55,372 bases of DNA from a virus. The stretch covers positions 1 to 55,372 of the IMG/VR virus record IMGVR_UViG_3300027978_000009, one strand, 5' to 3'. The translations under genes were made by a program, and so were the position numbers. Shown here piece after piece: positions 13,822 to 21,936 of this stretch. Within the stretch, counting starts at the first letter, position 1; each line of letters opens with the position of its first letter. The notes beneath the pieces are model-generated. The model had not been told where the DNA came from. It saw only the letters and a list, made by a program, of their open reading frames with translations, and ran no database searches.

Positions 13822-14683
13822 AAAGAAAACACTGGGCAAGAAAGTTGCTCGCAAGAAGCTGGGCAAAAAGAAACCAGCACCGAAGCCCACAAGCTCGATC
13901 CTCGACAAGATCAAGCCAGTCACGCAGCTCAAAACCAATACCGTGATGATGGTGTACGGTCGCTCCGGCACGGGTAAGACGCACTTCGGTTCGACGTTCC
14001 CCAAGCCGATCCTGTTCATCGACACTAACGAGCGCGGCACCGAGACGATTGCCCAAGAAGAAGACATTGATGTCGTGCGCGTTACCGAGTGGACTGAGAT
14101 CGACGAGCTGTACTGGGCGTTGCTCAACAAAGAGACCGAGGTTGATTACAAGTCTATCGTCATCGATCAGGTGAGCAATCTCCAGGATATCGGCATGGCT
14201 GAGGTGCTGCGTAAAGGTCGCAAGGGACGTGACGAGACTTTCACGCAACGCAACTGGGGACAATTGTCCGGAATGCTGAAGCAGTTCATCAGCGACTTCC
14301 GTGACCTGTCTGATCATTACAATTTACTTTTGATTGCGCACGAGCGTGTCAACGACGGAGGCGATGAGGATGAAGATTCCATCGAGCCAAGCATCGGTGC
14401 ACGCGTAATGCCATCAGTAAGCTCTTTCCTCGATGGCGCAGTAGACGCTATCGGTTCCACGTTTATTAAGGAGCGCTGGGAAACGGAAGATAAAGAAGAA
14501 GTACGGCATGTGGACTACTGTATGCGAATCGGCCCACACGCATTCTACTCGACAAAGATTCGCAGACCAGTAGCCGCTGGTGCGATCCCTGAACTGATCG
14601 TCAATCCGACGTTCAAGAAAATCAAGGATCTGACCCTCGGCAAATCCAAACCGAAACGAAAAGTAGTTAGGAGAAAAAGCTAA
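13811..14683 (+). CDS. Sak4-like RecA-fold ATPase (AAA_24 family)
   Basis: 290 aa from ATG 13811 after GAGAGGTAGCCACG, overlapping the nuclease stop. A Lys-rich N-terminus (about residues 3-22) precedes Walker A YGRSGTGKT (49-57), Walker B-like SIVIDQ (115-120) and a helical C-terminal half with a basic tail. The layout is that of Sak4-type phage recombinases that promote strand annealing or exchange with an SSB-like partner. The DUF669-like gene directly downstream is the usual partner. The basic N-terminus resembles that of the next protein, perhaps for DNA binding. Confidence 0.82.
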   Translation: MALKKKTLGKKVARKKLGKKKPAPKPTSSILDKIKPVTQLKTNTVMMVYGRSGTGKTHFGSTFPKPILFIDTNERGTETIAQEEDIDVVRVTEWTEIDELYWALLNKETEVDYKSIVIDQVSNLQDIGMAEVLRKGRKGRDETFTQRNWGQLSGMLKQFISDFRDLSDHYNLLLIAHERVNDGGDEDEDSIEPSIGARVMPSVSSFLDGAVDAIGSTFIKERWETEDKEEVRHVDYCMRIGPHAFYSTKIRRPVAAGAIPELIVNPTFKKIKDLTLGKSKPKRKVVRRKS

Positions 14684-15468
14684 TGGCAACGAGAAAGAAG
14701 CGTCCTGCAAAGAAGGCCGCAAAAAAGAAAGCAACACGTGGGCGACGGGGCAAGAGCGCCAATGTAGTCTCCGTTGATTTTACTGATGTGGAGGCCGGGG
14801 GTGGTATGCCCACGCCTGACGGTTACTACGTCGCTGAGTGCATGAGTGCTGAAATGGAAGCCAGCCAAGCAGGCAACGACATGATCGTTGTCAGATGGAA
14901 AACGAACATCGGTTCGACAGTGTTTGACCGGTTCGTTCTAGTGCCACAGGCTCTCTGGGTGCTGCGTACAGCGCTCAATTGCATGGGGTACGACACACCT
15001 GATGGTCCATTCGAGTTCGACCCTACTGATCTGGTCGGCAACACACTCGGTTTGGAGATCGTTAACGAGGAGTACGAAGAGAAGGACCAGCCTCGTGTTA
15101 CTGGCTACCTCACTGAGGAAGTGGCGAAGCAGTACGTCGAAGAAGGTGGTGGCAGCGTAGACGAAGAAGAGGAAGAAGAGCCCGAAGAAGAAGAGGAAGA
15201 GCCTGAAGAGGAAGAAGAAGACGAGGGCGAAGAAGAAGAAGAAGAGGCTCCACCTCCGAAGAAGAAAGCTGCGAAGAAGAAAGCATCCAAGAAAAAGGCA
15301 CCGCGCAAATCCAGCGCCTTGCGTCCGGGTGCCCGTGTCAGCTTCGAAGATGAAGATGGCAACGACATCGAGGGTGTTATTGAAGGCCTCGAAGACGACA
15401 TTGCAGTAGTCGTCGATGACGAGGAGGGTGAGTGGGAAATTCCGGTCGGTGAGTTGAAGAAAGCTTAG
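14683..15468 (+). CDS. DUF669/SSB-like protein with acidic and basic tracts, 261 aa
   Basis: Residues 28-150 (DFTDVEAGGGMPTPDGYYVA onward, with NDMIVVRWK and the F-D-R-F pattern) match DUF669, the family often paired with Sak4 and thought to act as single-strand binding proteins. Unusual additions are a Lys/Arg-rich N-terminus (residues 3-24), an almost pure Glu/Asp tract (about 160-190), a histone H1-like Pro/Lys/Ala tract (PPPKKKAAKKKASKKKAPRK) and a C-terminal SH3-like segment (RPGARVSFEDEDG...IEGVIEG). The acidic tract may work like an SSB C-tail. It overlaps both neighbours. Confidence 0.78.
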   Translation: MATRKKRPAKKAAKKKATRGRRGKSANVVSVDFTDVEAGGGMPTPDGYYVAECMSAEMEASQAGNDMIVVRWKTNIGSTVFDRFVLVPQALWVLRTALNCMGYDTPDGPFEFDPTDLVGNTLGLEIVNEEYEEKDQPRVTGYLTEEVAKQYVEEGGGSVDEEEEEEPEEEEEEPEEEEEDEGEEEEEEAPPPKKKAAKKKASKKKAPRKSSALRPGARVSFEDEDGNDIEGVIEGLEDDIAVVVDDEEGEWEIPVGELKKA

Positions 15469-16886
15469 TGATCAGGACGACCCTTCGTCCGTACCAGAGC
15501 AAAGCCGTCGCTGCAGCACGACAACACGATGGCTTTGCTCTTTTTCCGGAGCAGCGCACTGGAAAGTGTCTGATCTCGTTGGCTATCGTTGATGAGCGTA
15601 AGCCTGACGTGTTGATCATCCTGTGCCCAAAGAAAGCACTCAAGACCTGGGATGAACAGATCGACTTACACCTCGATCTCGACTGGGACTGTGAGATTTA
15701 CATCATCACGTACCAAGAGCCTGTCAAGAACATGGAGCTGCGCAAGCAGTGGTACAAGGAAACTCTGAAGTGGCAGAAAGACGGCGTCGATATGATGATC
15801 ATCGGCGACGAGATTCACTTCATTAAGAAACCGGGAGCTGCCCAGTCTCGGTTTGCACGCACGCTGGCTAAGCGTTGCAAATCTAAGCTAGCACTCAGCG
15901 GCACACCTGTCGATGAAGGTTACGAGCAGTACTGGGCAATCTTCGACTTCGTCGGCAAGAACGAAATCTTTGGCACGTACACGCAGTTCAAAGAGGATCA
16001 CTGCATCTACGAGATACGTGAGCGCAAAGATAAACGACAGTATCCCGTGCTCGTGGGTTACCGCTTCGAGGAAGAAGTCCTCAAGCTGGTGCACGAGTAC
16101 AGCTACCGCATCACGTTCAACGAGGCGCGTGTAGCCATGGGCAAGAGCCCAGTGAAGGTCCGTCGCAAGAAAGTGAAGTTCGACCTAACACGCAAGAGCC
16201 GTCATATTTATGACGAGCTGGAGAAGGATTTAGAAACCACCATCGGCGACATGACTGTTGACGTCCCGTTGCCCGTCACCCTGACGCAAAAACTGCAGCA
16301 GGTGTGCGGTGGTTTCCTGCTTTACCAAGAACGAATACCGGGCCAACGCAAGCGTAAGCGTACGGTCATACCGGTCGGCACGGAGAAGCTAGACAAATTG
16401 ATGCAACTGCTATCTGGTTTCGGAGACGAGAAGGCTGTCATTTGTTGTAGGTTTACGCACGAGATCGAGGCAATCGCGGAGCAGTTCGATGCCTTTCACT
16501 GGACGTACAAGATTATCTCAGGCAAGCACGAGTGGGATATGAAATTCGATGTGGACTTTGTCATCTTGCAGGTGAAGAGTGGTCTCGGTTTCGATCTGGC
16601 TGACGCGAACACGTACGTGCTCTACAGCTGGGACCATAGCCACATCACATTTGAGCAGGCGCGGTTCCGAATCATGAACATGGAGAACACCGTCTGGGTG
16701 AAGTACTACTTCCTCATGGCGAACGACACAATTGAAGGTGAGTATTATGAAGCGATTGCGAAAAAGAAGAGTTTCAACGACATCGTCCTCGACAAGTACC
16801 GGAGCAAAGAGGAAACAGCGAAGCGTGAAGGAACAGCTCGCAAAGGTGCGCGAAGAATTCGAAAAACCCGTGCTCTCCTTGCGTGA
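15468..16886 (+). CDS. SNF2/DEAD-type superfamily 2 helicase
   Basis: 472 aa with a GTG start that shares its G with the upstream stop (TAGTG); GAAGAAAG upstream is the ribosome site. Motifs: Q-region LRPYQ (6-10), Walker A EQRTGKC (28-34), DEIH (114-117), LSGTP (motif III), GLGFDLADANTYVLYSWDHS (motif V) and QARFRIMNMEN (motif VI). Domain order is that of SNF2-like phage translocases. DEIH instead of DEAH, and MNMEN instead of HRIGQ, are variants. The C-terminus is basic. It probably remodels DNA or protein-DNA complexes during replication or recombination. Confidence 0.88.
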   Translation: MIRTTLRPYQSKAVAAARQHDGFALFPEQRTGKCLISLAIVDERKPDVLIILCPKKALKTWDEQIDLHLDLDWDCEIYIITYQEPVKNMELRKQWYKETLKWQKDGVDMMIIGDEIHFIKKPGAAQSRFARTLAKRCKSKLALSGTPVDEGYEQYWAIFDFVGKNEIFGTYTQFKEDHCIYEIRERKDKRQYPVLVGYRFEEEVLKLVHEYSYRITFNEARVAMGKSPVKVRRKKVKFDLTRKSRHIYDELEKDLETTIGDMTVDVPLPVTLTQKLQQVCGGFLLYQERIPGQRKRKRTVIPVGTEKLDKLMQLLSGFGDEKAVICCRFTHEIEAIAEQFDAFHWTYKIISGKHEWDMKFDVDFVILQVKSGLGFDLADANTYVLYSWDHSHITFEQARFRIMNMENTVWVKYYFLMANDTIEGEYYEAIAKKKSFNDIVLDKYRSKEETAKREGTARKGARRIRKTRALLA

Positions 16887-16943
16887 ACGCCTATAGGTGA
16901 ATCTCAGAAAATCAGTCCAATATTTTGACGGGAAATACGTTTT

Positions 16944-17402
16944 ATGAAGGAATCGAATTTATGGGAGTGGCTGCGCGACATTGCGCTACCTCACGGGAGT
17001 TACTCACGTATCGAATCTCCAGATACTGCGCCAGGATTTCCTGACGTCCACTACCAAGTTGGAGACAAAGGTTGCGGCACCATAGAACTAAAAGCTAACC
17101 ATCGTGCAGCTAACGTACCCTTCCCAGACGAAGAGAAGGGGCTGCATACATCCCAGAAAAAATGGATCAAGCAGAACGTCAAGGAGGGAGGTGTCTGCTG
17201 GATCATTGCAGAAGTTCCCGGCATCATTTACATTATCCACGGGAAGGATGCCGAGAATTTCAATGGTGCCACCCATCTGGAACTGGAAGAGATGGCATGG
17301 AACGTGATGTCAAGAGACGATCCCAAAGGTGCCGTCGTCATTTTGGACGGGGCTCTAAGCGCATCAACTAACTACAGACTCTTCGGAGATTTTTATGGCT
17401 GA
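16944..17402 (+). CDS. PD-(D/E)XK nuclease, resolvase/VRR-NUC-like
   Basis: 152 aa. The catalytic core reads GFPDV (31-35), then GTIELKA (45-51), giving P-D...E-x-K, followed by HTSQKKW (68-74), where Gln is typical of VRR-NUC/Hjc-like enzymes. Such proteins cut Holliday junctions or flap structures. It starts 57 bases after the helicase stop, the only sizeable gap in the operon, with no strong Shine-Dalgarno. Its end overlaps the MazG-like gene by 8 bases. Confidence 0.8.
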   Translation: MKESNLWEWLRDIALPHGSYSRIESPDTAPGFPDVHYQVGDKGCGTIELKANHRAANVPFPDEEKGLHTSQKKWIKQNVKEGGVCWIIAEVPGIIYIIHGKDAENFNGATHLELEEMAWNVMSRDDPKGAVVILDGALSASTNYRLFGDFYG

Positions 17403-17817
17403 CCGAACATGCACGTACCGTAACCCCCACGGCACTCTTTGCTGCACCGAATGCAACAGCGGCATCGAACTGTGTCAGTGCGTCAACCCAGAGGGTGCGG
17501 CGTACGAGAGAATGACCAGCGTTGATGGTTTGTTCTTCATCATGGTGCGCGATGAGTTGAAGGCAGCTCGCTCGGCATTTCCTGGGACCACGCACATGCT
17601 TTGTGCCTTCATGGAGGAGGTTGGTGAGTTAGCCCAAGCCCTCATGGAACACGACCGCAGCCAAGGGACCAGCGTGCAGGAAGTGATGCGCGAAGCAGTC
17701 CAGTGTGCAGCGATGGCAATCCGCTTGGGTACCGAGGGTGATGAGAATTTCATGTACGAGTTCCCAGTCCTCGAAGATAAGATGCCGACTGGACCTGTCG
17801 GTAGGCAGTACGACTGA
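17395..17817 (+). CDS. MazG-like protein with N-terminal Cys-rich segment, 140 aa
   Basis: The N-terminal 30 residues have seven Cys (CTYRNPHGTLCCTEC, then LCQC), like a zinc-binding knuckle. Residues 70-115 contain EEVGELAQAL (74-83) and REAVQCAAMAIRL, the EExxE...E pattern of the all-alpha NTP pyrophosphohydrolase (MazG) fold. The Asp of the second metal motif (ExxD) appears to be Gln103, so activity is uncertain. MazG enzymes lower NTP or ppGpp-type signals in infected cells. Start ATG 17395 follows CGGAGATTTTT. Confidence 0.7.
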   Translation: MADRTCTYRNPHGTLCCTECNSGIELCQCVNPEGAAYERMTSVDGLFFIMVRDELKAARSAFPGTTHMLCAFMEEVGELAQALMEHDRSQGTSVQEVMREAVQCAAMAIRLGTEGDENFMYEFPVLEDKMPTGPVGRQYD

Positions 17818-18083
17818 TGACTATTCGATACGATAGAGAGCGCGTGATCACGATCATCGACCGGATGCTTGAAGACGCTAAGCGTCGAGGCATCTATCAA
17901 ACAGACGAGTGCATCGACGACCTGGAAAAATTACTAGGTTCTGTACGTGCTGAAGCAGTAGCGACCACATGGACTGAAGCGTGTTCGCAATACGATAGAG
18001 GGATGGACCCCCGAAACATAACGATCCCATTACTAGTTGAGAAAGTCATCGGCGAACTCAACCCGGAGCGGGGCAAGGGGTGA
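17817..18083 (+). CDS. Hypothetical protein, 88 aa
   Basis: Starts in the stop of the MazG-like gene (TGATGA). The product MTIRYDRERVITIIDRMLED continues as charged helices with a C-terminal ELNPERGKG. No family is recognised. Short spacing suggests co-translation with its neighbours. Confidence 0.66.
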   Translation: MTIRYDRERVITIIDRMLEDAKRRGIYQTDECIDDLEKLLGSVRAEAVATTWTEACSQYDRGMDPRNITIPLLVEKVIGELNPERGKG

Positions 18084-18086
18084 ATC

Positions 18087-18248
18087 ATGGTTGCATGGTG
18101 GTGGATCCCGGTCTGTCTTATGATCGGCGCAACGTTAGGAATTTTTATCATTGGGCTGTTCGCAGCCAACAGTCACAGGGAAATTAATTATGACTCAAGA
18201 CCAGAACGGCGAAGACGCAAACGCGCCAGAGACAAGCGAAATAACTGA
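18087..18248 (+). CDS. Small single-pass membrane protein, 53 aa
   Basis: ATG 18087 follows AAGGGG with six to seven bases spacing, four bases after the previous stop. The product MVAWWWIPVCLMIGATLGIF continues hydrophobic (IIGLFAAN) to about residue 28, then becomes strongly basic (RPERRRKRARDKR), giving an N-out/C-in single-span topology. It overlaps the next gene by 59 bases in another frame. Its basic cytoplasmic tail could bind nucleic acid or acidic partners. It could be a cryptic lysis or membrane-tether protein; this is speculation. Confidence 0.6.
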   Translation: MVAWWWIPVCLMIGATLGIFIIGLFAANSHREINYDSRPERRRRKRARDKRNN

Positions 18249-18465
18249 CGGGGTTGCAGTAGCTCCTGTTAAACCACCGCTCAGCATTCAAGTAGGAGTT
18301 GAGAACGGCAGAGTCATTGTCGTATTCTCGGAAGCGCTGACCACATTCAGCCTGCCACACGAGGAGGCGTACAAGATGGGTGGTGCTATGATCTTGCACG
18401 CGGACGAGGCCAAAGCTCTCGTTGAAGGTGAAGCGCCTGAAGATTCTGGCCTCATCCTCCCGTAG
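18190..18465 (+). CDS. Hypothetical protein, 91 aa
   Basis: ATG 18190 follows CACAGGGAAATTAATT, inside the membrane protein gene. The first 35 residues are polar and Pro-rich, followed by a small beta-rich region (PLSIQVGVENGRVIVVFS) and an acidic end. No domain is recognised. Last gene of the replication operon before promoter P6. Confidence 0.68.
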   Translation: MTQDQNGEDANAPETSEITDGVAVAPVKPPLSIQVGVENGRVIVVFSEALTTFSLPHEEAYKMGGAMILHADEAKALVEGEAPEDSGLILP

Positions 18466-18472
18466 CAGTTCC

Positions 18473-18500
18473 TTTACACGCAAGCGGATGTGTGTATACT
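18473..18500 (+). promoter_or_regulatory. Sigma70 promoter P6 (plus strand)
   Basis: -35 TTTACA (18473-18478), 16-base spacer, -10 TATACT (18495-18500). The spacer AAGCGGATGTGTG resembles the AGCGCTnnTGTG spacer of the minus-strand early promoters. It begins eight bases after the preceding stop; TSS is expected near 18507, and AAGGAG plus ATG 18530 follow. It drives the small genes 18530-19701. Confidence 0.8.
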
Positions 18501-18529
18501 AAGGGTTAAATAAACCTAAGGAGAACACA

Positions 18530-18712
18530 ATGGCAGGTGCAGTAAGGGCTCCAACTGATAGTATCGGTGCGCAGATGGCAATGCAGCGCAAGCGTAGCAA
18601 GAAAAAGTGTGCGAACCCGGAGTGTAAGAAGAGCTTCGAGGGTCTCACGATCACGCAGTACTGTTCCGACGAGTGTCGGTTCCGGGCTGCTTACTTACGT
18701 CGTAAAAAATAG
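18530..18712 (+). CDS. Small treble-clef/zinc-ribbon-like protein, 60 aa
   Basis: First gene after P6 with AAGGAG and seven bases spacing. A basic N-terminus (RKRSKKK) precedes CANPEC (C-x4-C) and YCSDEC (C-x3-C), a four-Cys zinc site like those in phage and bacterial CxxxxC/CxxxC knuckles. It ends YLRRKK. Likely a nucleic-acid-binding regulator or accessory factor; the specific target is unknown. Confidence 0.72.
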   Translation: MAGAVRAPTDSIGAQMAMQRKRSKKKCANPECKKSFEGLTITQYCSDECRFRAAYLRRKK

Positions 18713-18723
18713 GAAGCAAGACT

Positions 18724-18966
18724 ATGTACCTGAAGCAACACCGCAAAGCTAACCTGCAACTGGAAGGTCGCAAGCTCATCGGTAACTTCGAACTGAGCCT
18801 GACCAACCAGGGTGACCGCGAAGTCATGATGGAATTCATGTCTGAGATGCGTAAGCAACTCCGAGAATTTGATCGTGCCCGTGACAAAGCTGCCAAGAAG
18901 AAAGCGAAGAAGACGGCACGCAAAAAAGTCACCAAGAAGAAGCGTAAGGTTCGCCGCACCCGATGA
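18724..18966 (+). CDS. Basic protein with Lys-rich tail, 80 aa
   Basis: MYLKQHRKANLQLEGRKLIG begins a small alpha/beta region, then a helical region (EVMMEFMSEMRKQLREFDRA), then a Lys/Arg tail of about 25 residues (AKKKAKKTARKKVTKKKRK). Such tails neutralise DNA phosphates, so it may be a DNA-binding or condensing protein. Twelve bases separate it from the previous stop. It overlaps the HAD gene by 4 bases. Confidence 0.68.
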   Translation: MYLKQHRKANLQLEGRKLIGNFELSLTNQGDREVMMEFMSEMRKQLREFDRARDKAAKKKAKKTARKKVTKKKRKVRRTR

Positions 18967-19448
18967 TCATGATCGATCTGGAGGGTACGCTCAGTGATCA
19001 CACTGAACGCTTAGCTATCCTTCAGCGCAAGACCAAAGATGATGTGCGTCATCGACCGTCTTGGAAAGAATATTACAAGGGTCTCATCCACGATGAACCG
19101 CGCCCGCACATGATGGAGCTGGTTCGTGAATGGATTGAGAATGACTTCCGTCCCCTTGTCTACAGCACACGCTTCGTTAACAAATACAACCACGAAGAAC
19201 AGTGGCTCAAGATCCACGAGCTATGGGGCAAAGTCGATCTCATTCAGAGACACCCAACGCAGACCAAGATCAAAGGTCCGGACCTCGTTGTCCAATGGGT
19301 GAAAGAAAAACATCCAGAGATCATCGTCGATGACAGGGACGAGGTCCGCAACAAGGTTAGGGGTATCGGACTCCCCGGACTGCTTGTCTACGGACCTGAC
19401 TCGTTCCTTCCGGATGCAGGAGATTTACATGGACATTCGCTGCGCTAG
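18963..19448 (+). CDS. HAD-superfamily phosphatase (polynucleotide 3'-phosphatase or nucleotidase-like)
   Basis: 161 aa. Motif I is MIDLEGTLSD (D5-x-E7-G-T), motif II VYSTR (S68-T69), a likely motif III Lys follows near residue 102-104, and motif IV is IVDDRDEV (D123, D124). The second acid of motif I is Glu instead of the usual Asp. The layout is like the phosphatase half of T4 Pnkp and related phage enzymes that act on nucleotides or nucleic acid 3' ends. The first ATG 18963 overlaps the upstream stop; a second ATG two codons later is possible. Confidence 0.78.
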   Translation: MIMIDLEGTLSDHTERLAILQRKTKDDVRHRPSWKEYYKGLIHDEPRPHMMELVREWIENDFRPLVYSTRFVNKYNHEEQWLKIHELWGKVDLIQRHPTQTKIKGPDLVVQWVKEKHPEIIVDDRDEVRNKVRGIGLPGLLVYGPDSFLPDAGDLHGHSLR

Positions 19449-19701
19449 AGGCTGGCTCTTTCACGAGTGGGGTACCGATGGCAAGTGCGTACGCTGTCCC
19501 GCTATCGGTTTCCGGGGAACCCAGAACGCCGCGACATTGGCGGGCGACCTGTCCCACGCTGTAGTGCCCTTGCGAGTCCACCCTGCTGGTCTTGCTGCCC
19601 GACACGATTCCCCGGTGGCCCACCGGCTCCGGCTGGTCCCGGTACACCCCGACGAGGACGATCCATCATTCTCCTCTTCTGCAGATGACCCTGCATGCTA
19701 G
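19429..19701 (+). CDS. Putative Cys-containing small protein overlapping the convergent gene
   Basis: ATG 19429 follows CAGGAG with six bases spacing, inside the HAD gene end. The first 30 residues (MDIRCARGWLFHEWGTDGKC then VRCP) look like a small zinc site (C5, C24, C27). The remainder to the stop at 19701 lies antisense over the last 200 bases of the minus-strand gene 19502-21361, so its C-terminus is poorly constrained and may not be functional. Evidence is the ribosome-binding site and the Cys pattern only. Confidence 0.4.
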   Translation: MDIRCARGWLFHEWGTDGKCVRCPAIGFRGTQNAATLAGDLSHAVVPLRVHPAGLAARHDSPVAHRLRLVPVHPDEDDPSFSSSADDPAC

Positions 19702-21361
19702 GCGGAATCCTGGGACCACCTGTAAAACCTTCGTTCGGATCTTCACCACCACCCGCGTAAGGATTCGCACGTATAGGCATCGTCCTGCCCATAGGTCTCG
19801 GACGCATCATAGGCTTGCCCGGTCCACCGGTCGTCTGCTGGATAGGACCTCCCGGCATAGGTGGACGAGGCGGCATCATGCGTCCCGGCGGAGCCATCGC
19901 AGCGAGGCCACCAACAGCGTAGTTAACTCGACCACCACGTGACTGCTCCATCTCTTCCAGCTCCCGCTCGGTGCGAGTTTCGGACGCTTCCTTGTTGCCC
20001 ATCAACTTCTCAAGCCAGCTGAGTTCTTCTGGCTCCGCAGCTGGAGGAGGAGGTGGCGCAGGATCCTGATGATGCTTGCGCTCCCACATCTTGTAGCGAG
20101 CACTATCTACAGGGTACGGGTTGGCACCTTCAGCGTGACCGGGCCTAACCTCACCACCCTCAGCGTAACCACCTAGCATTTCTTTGATGCGTGCGTTGTG
20201 ATCGGCGAGTTGCTGTGAGTACCGAGACTCTCTGGCCGGTGACGGAGGTAACATCACTGGAGGGGGAGCACCACCTGCAGGAGGATCCAATGGATCACCC
20301 GTTATCGGATCAATTCCTGGTGGGATAACTCTGGGCGGAGGCGTACGACCACCACCACCACCACCGCGACCTCCACCACCTCCACGCCCGCCTCTGCCTC
20401 CACCACGTCCACCGCGACGGGGACCTCGCATGACAGGTACCTGATCGTACGACCCCTCACTGGTGTCGGTGGCTTCTATGCCTGTTGGCTCACGCATGTA
20501 GATGAGTTCCGTGTTCGGGTCCTTGATGTAAGTCCCGTCCTCCAATCCACGCACGATGCGAAAGACACCACCGATGCCACCGTCCAGATGTTTGACAAGC
20601 TCCTTGAACGTGTAGCCTCCGTCCACGGAGCCACCGTTCGCATAACCTCTGTCGGCATTCATGAATTCTCTTCCTACTGCTTGCGATGGACCTCCGCCTC
20701 CCGGCTTCTTCCAGCCATGTGCAGCAGCTCGCATTAGTCGTGCTTGTGCTGGTGATTTACTAGGCATCATCCTTCCCTTGTTTGTCATTTGTGCGAGACC
20801 ACCTTGAGCTAAGGTCCTCACTTGAGGCACGTAGAGTCCACTCGGTGCTGCAACATACGACGTGTCGATGTCGATTACATCTTCAAGTGGATCAAGTTCT
20901 TCGTCAGCTGCAGACGCGCCTGCACCGACTACTCCAGCAGCAGCCCCTTGTGAAATAGGTACGCTTGCAGGTGCAGCTGCGGCACCCGCACCACCGGCAT
21001 ACCAAGATGCAATCGCAGCAGCCACCTGATGAGCACCGGCACTCGGACTAACATCAATTCCCTTTTCAGCAGCGTCAGCGTAAGACCCTGACGACGGACC
21101 CCCCAGCTGATTTTGTATGGGCTCGTAATCTTTCCCGACAATTTCACCCCACATCTTCGAACTGAAGGGCTCCAAAGCACCAATGAACGCACGTTCAGGG
21201 TCAGCTCTGAGTGCGTCCCACATGTACTTCAGGTTGTTCTTCTCGAACGCCAGCATGTCATCCAGCCCCATCTTCTTAGCTGCACGACTAAGCTCCTTCT
21301 TGGTCTTCTTCTGGTGACCAAAAGGATCATGTACTTTCTTTAGAAAACTGCCAATGCCCAT
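19502..21361 (-). CDS. Gly/Pro-rich virion-associated protein, 619 aa
   Basis: Last gene of the minus-strand structural cluster. The N-terminal 70 residues (MGIGSFLKKVHDPFGHQKKT, then a helical region) are ordered. The remainder is low complexity with GGRGGGRGG stretches (about 310-345) and repeated GG motifs: YANGGSVDGG, YAEGGEVRPGHAEG and AVGGLAAM. The same kind of motif occurs in the proteins at 25791-27056, 27056-28954 and 40003-40599. A flexible ejected or internal protein is likely. It overlaps the TerS-like gene by one base. No homologous enzyme is recognised. Confidence 0.7.
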   Translation of the reverse strand: MGIGSFLKKVHDPFGHQKKTKKELSRAAKKMGLDDMLAFEKNNLKYMWDALRADPERAFIGALEPFSSKMWGEIVGKDYEPIQNQLGGPSSGSYADAAEKGIDVSPSAGAHQVAAAIASWYAGGAGAAAAPASVPISQGAAAGVVGAGASAADEELDPLEDVIDIDTSYVAAPSGLYVPQVRTLAQGGLAQMTNKGRMMPSKSPAQARLMRAAAHGWKKPGGGGPSQAVGREFMNADRGYANGGSVDGGYTFKELVKHLDGGIGGVFRIVRGLEDGTYIKDPNTELIYMREPTGIEATDTSEGSYDQVPVMRGPRRGGRGGGRGGRGGGGGRGGGGGGRTPPPRVIPPGIDPITGDPLDPPAGGAPPPVMLPPSPARESRYSQQLADHNARIKEMLGGYAEGGEVRPGHAEGANPYPVDSARYKMWERKHHQDPAPPPPPAAEPEELSWLEKLMGNKEASETRTERELEEMEQSRGGRVNYAVGGLAAMAPPGRMMPPRPPMPGGPIQQTTGGPGKPMMRPRPMGRTMPIRANPYAGGGEDPNEGFTGGPRIPPSMQGHLQKRRMMDRPRRGVPGPAGAGGPPGNRVGQQDQQGGLARALQRGTGRPPMSRRSGFPGNR

Positions 21362-21936
21362 TACTCTTCCACCTCTCCGGTGCGACCGTCGATGGTCACG
21401 TTGTCGGACTTTGGTTTGATCAATGCAAGGATACTGGACATGACTTCCATCTTAGTCTCGTCACGAATACCTATGGGAGATAGATCGTCTTTACCCGACA
21501 CGTTGTTGTGCTGACGATCCTTCCAGTTTTCTTTCTGCCTGTTCGTTAGCCACAACTTGATGGCTGCAACGTCAGGCTTGTAATGTTTGGTTGTCTCGGC
21601 GCGTACGATCTCACCGTCCCACTGGAAGATCTTTTCTTCGTCGTGTTGGTAACCAACTGCACTCTGGTACAACGCAGCAAGCACTGCAGCATCTGCATCG
21701 GTGTAGCCTGCTTCGAGTGCGTCTTTGAACAAGGGGTACTGCGCTTTCCACCTGCCCATCTGTCGGGCACTGATGTCGAAGATGTCACACATCTGTGACT
21801 CGGGGATACCTCGCATTGCAATCGCACGTACCTGTTCGAGATGATCAGGCAAGAAGAGACGATGCCCTTCAGCACGCAGAGCGCCCGCTTGATTGCGGAC
21901 GTACTTCTTCCTTCTTACGATTCGTTTAGCTGGCAT
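21361..21936 (-). CDS. Terminase small subunit-like protein
   Basis: 191 aa. A basic N-terminus is followed by a helix-turn-helix-like region (MRGIPESQMCDIFDISARQM, about residues 42-61) and then the typical small-terminase segment GYQHDEEKIFQWDGEIV...KPDVAAIKLWLTNR (about 113-152). Such proteins recognise the phage packaging site and regulate the large subunit. Its place is unusual: it lies about 31 kb downstream of the large terminase (52713-54305) at the far end of the same strand. Confidence 0.75.
   Translation of the reverse strand: MPAKRIVRRKKYVRNQAGALRAEGHRLFLPDHLEQVRAIAMRGIPESQMCDIFDISARQMGRWKAQYPLFKDALEAGYTDADAAVLAALYQSAVGYQHDEEKIFQWDGEIVRAETTKHYKPDVAAIKLWLTNRQKENWKDRQHNNVSGKDDLSPIGIRDETKMEVMSSILALIKPKSDNVTIDGRTGEVEE

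Noticed and set aside
13189-14130. Long antisense ORF of 313 codons on the minus strand
   Set aside because: It overlaps the well-supported nuclease and Sak4-like genes on the other strand, has no ribosome site in operon context and shows repetitive, frame-shadow composition.
15160-15310. Glu/Lys-rich region as a frameshift or sequencing artefact
   Set aside because: The frame is intact through the tract and into a plausible C-terminal domain, and low-complexity acidic tails are usual for SSB-like proteins.
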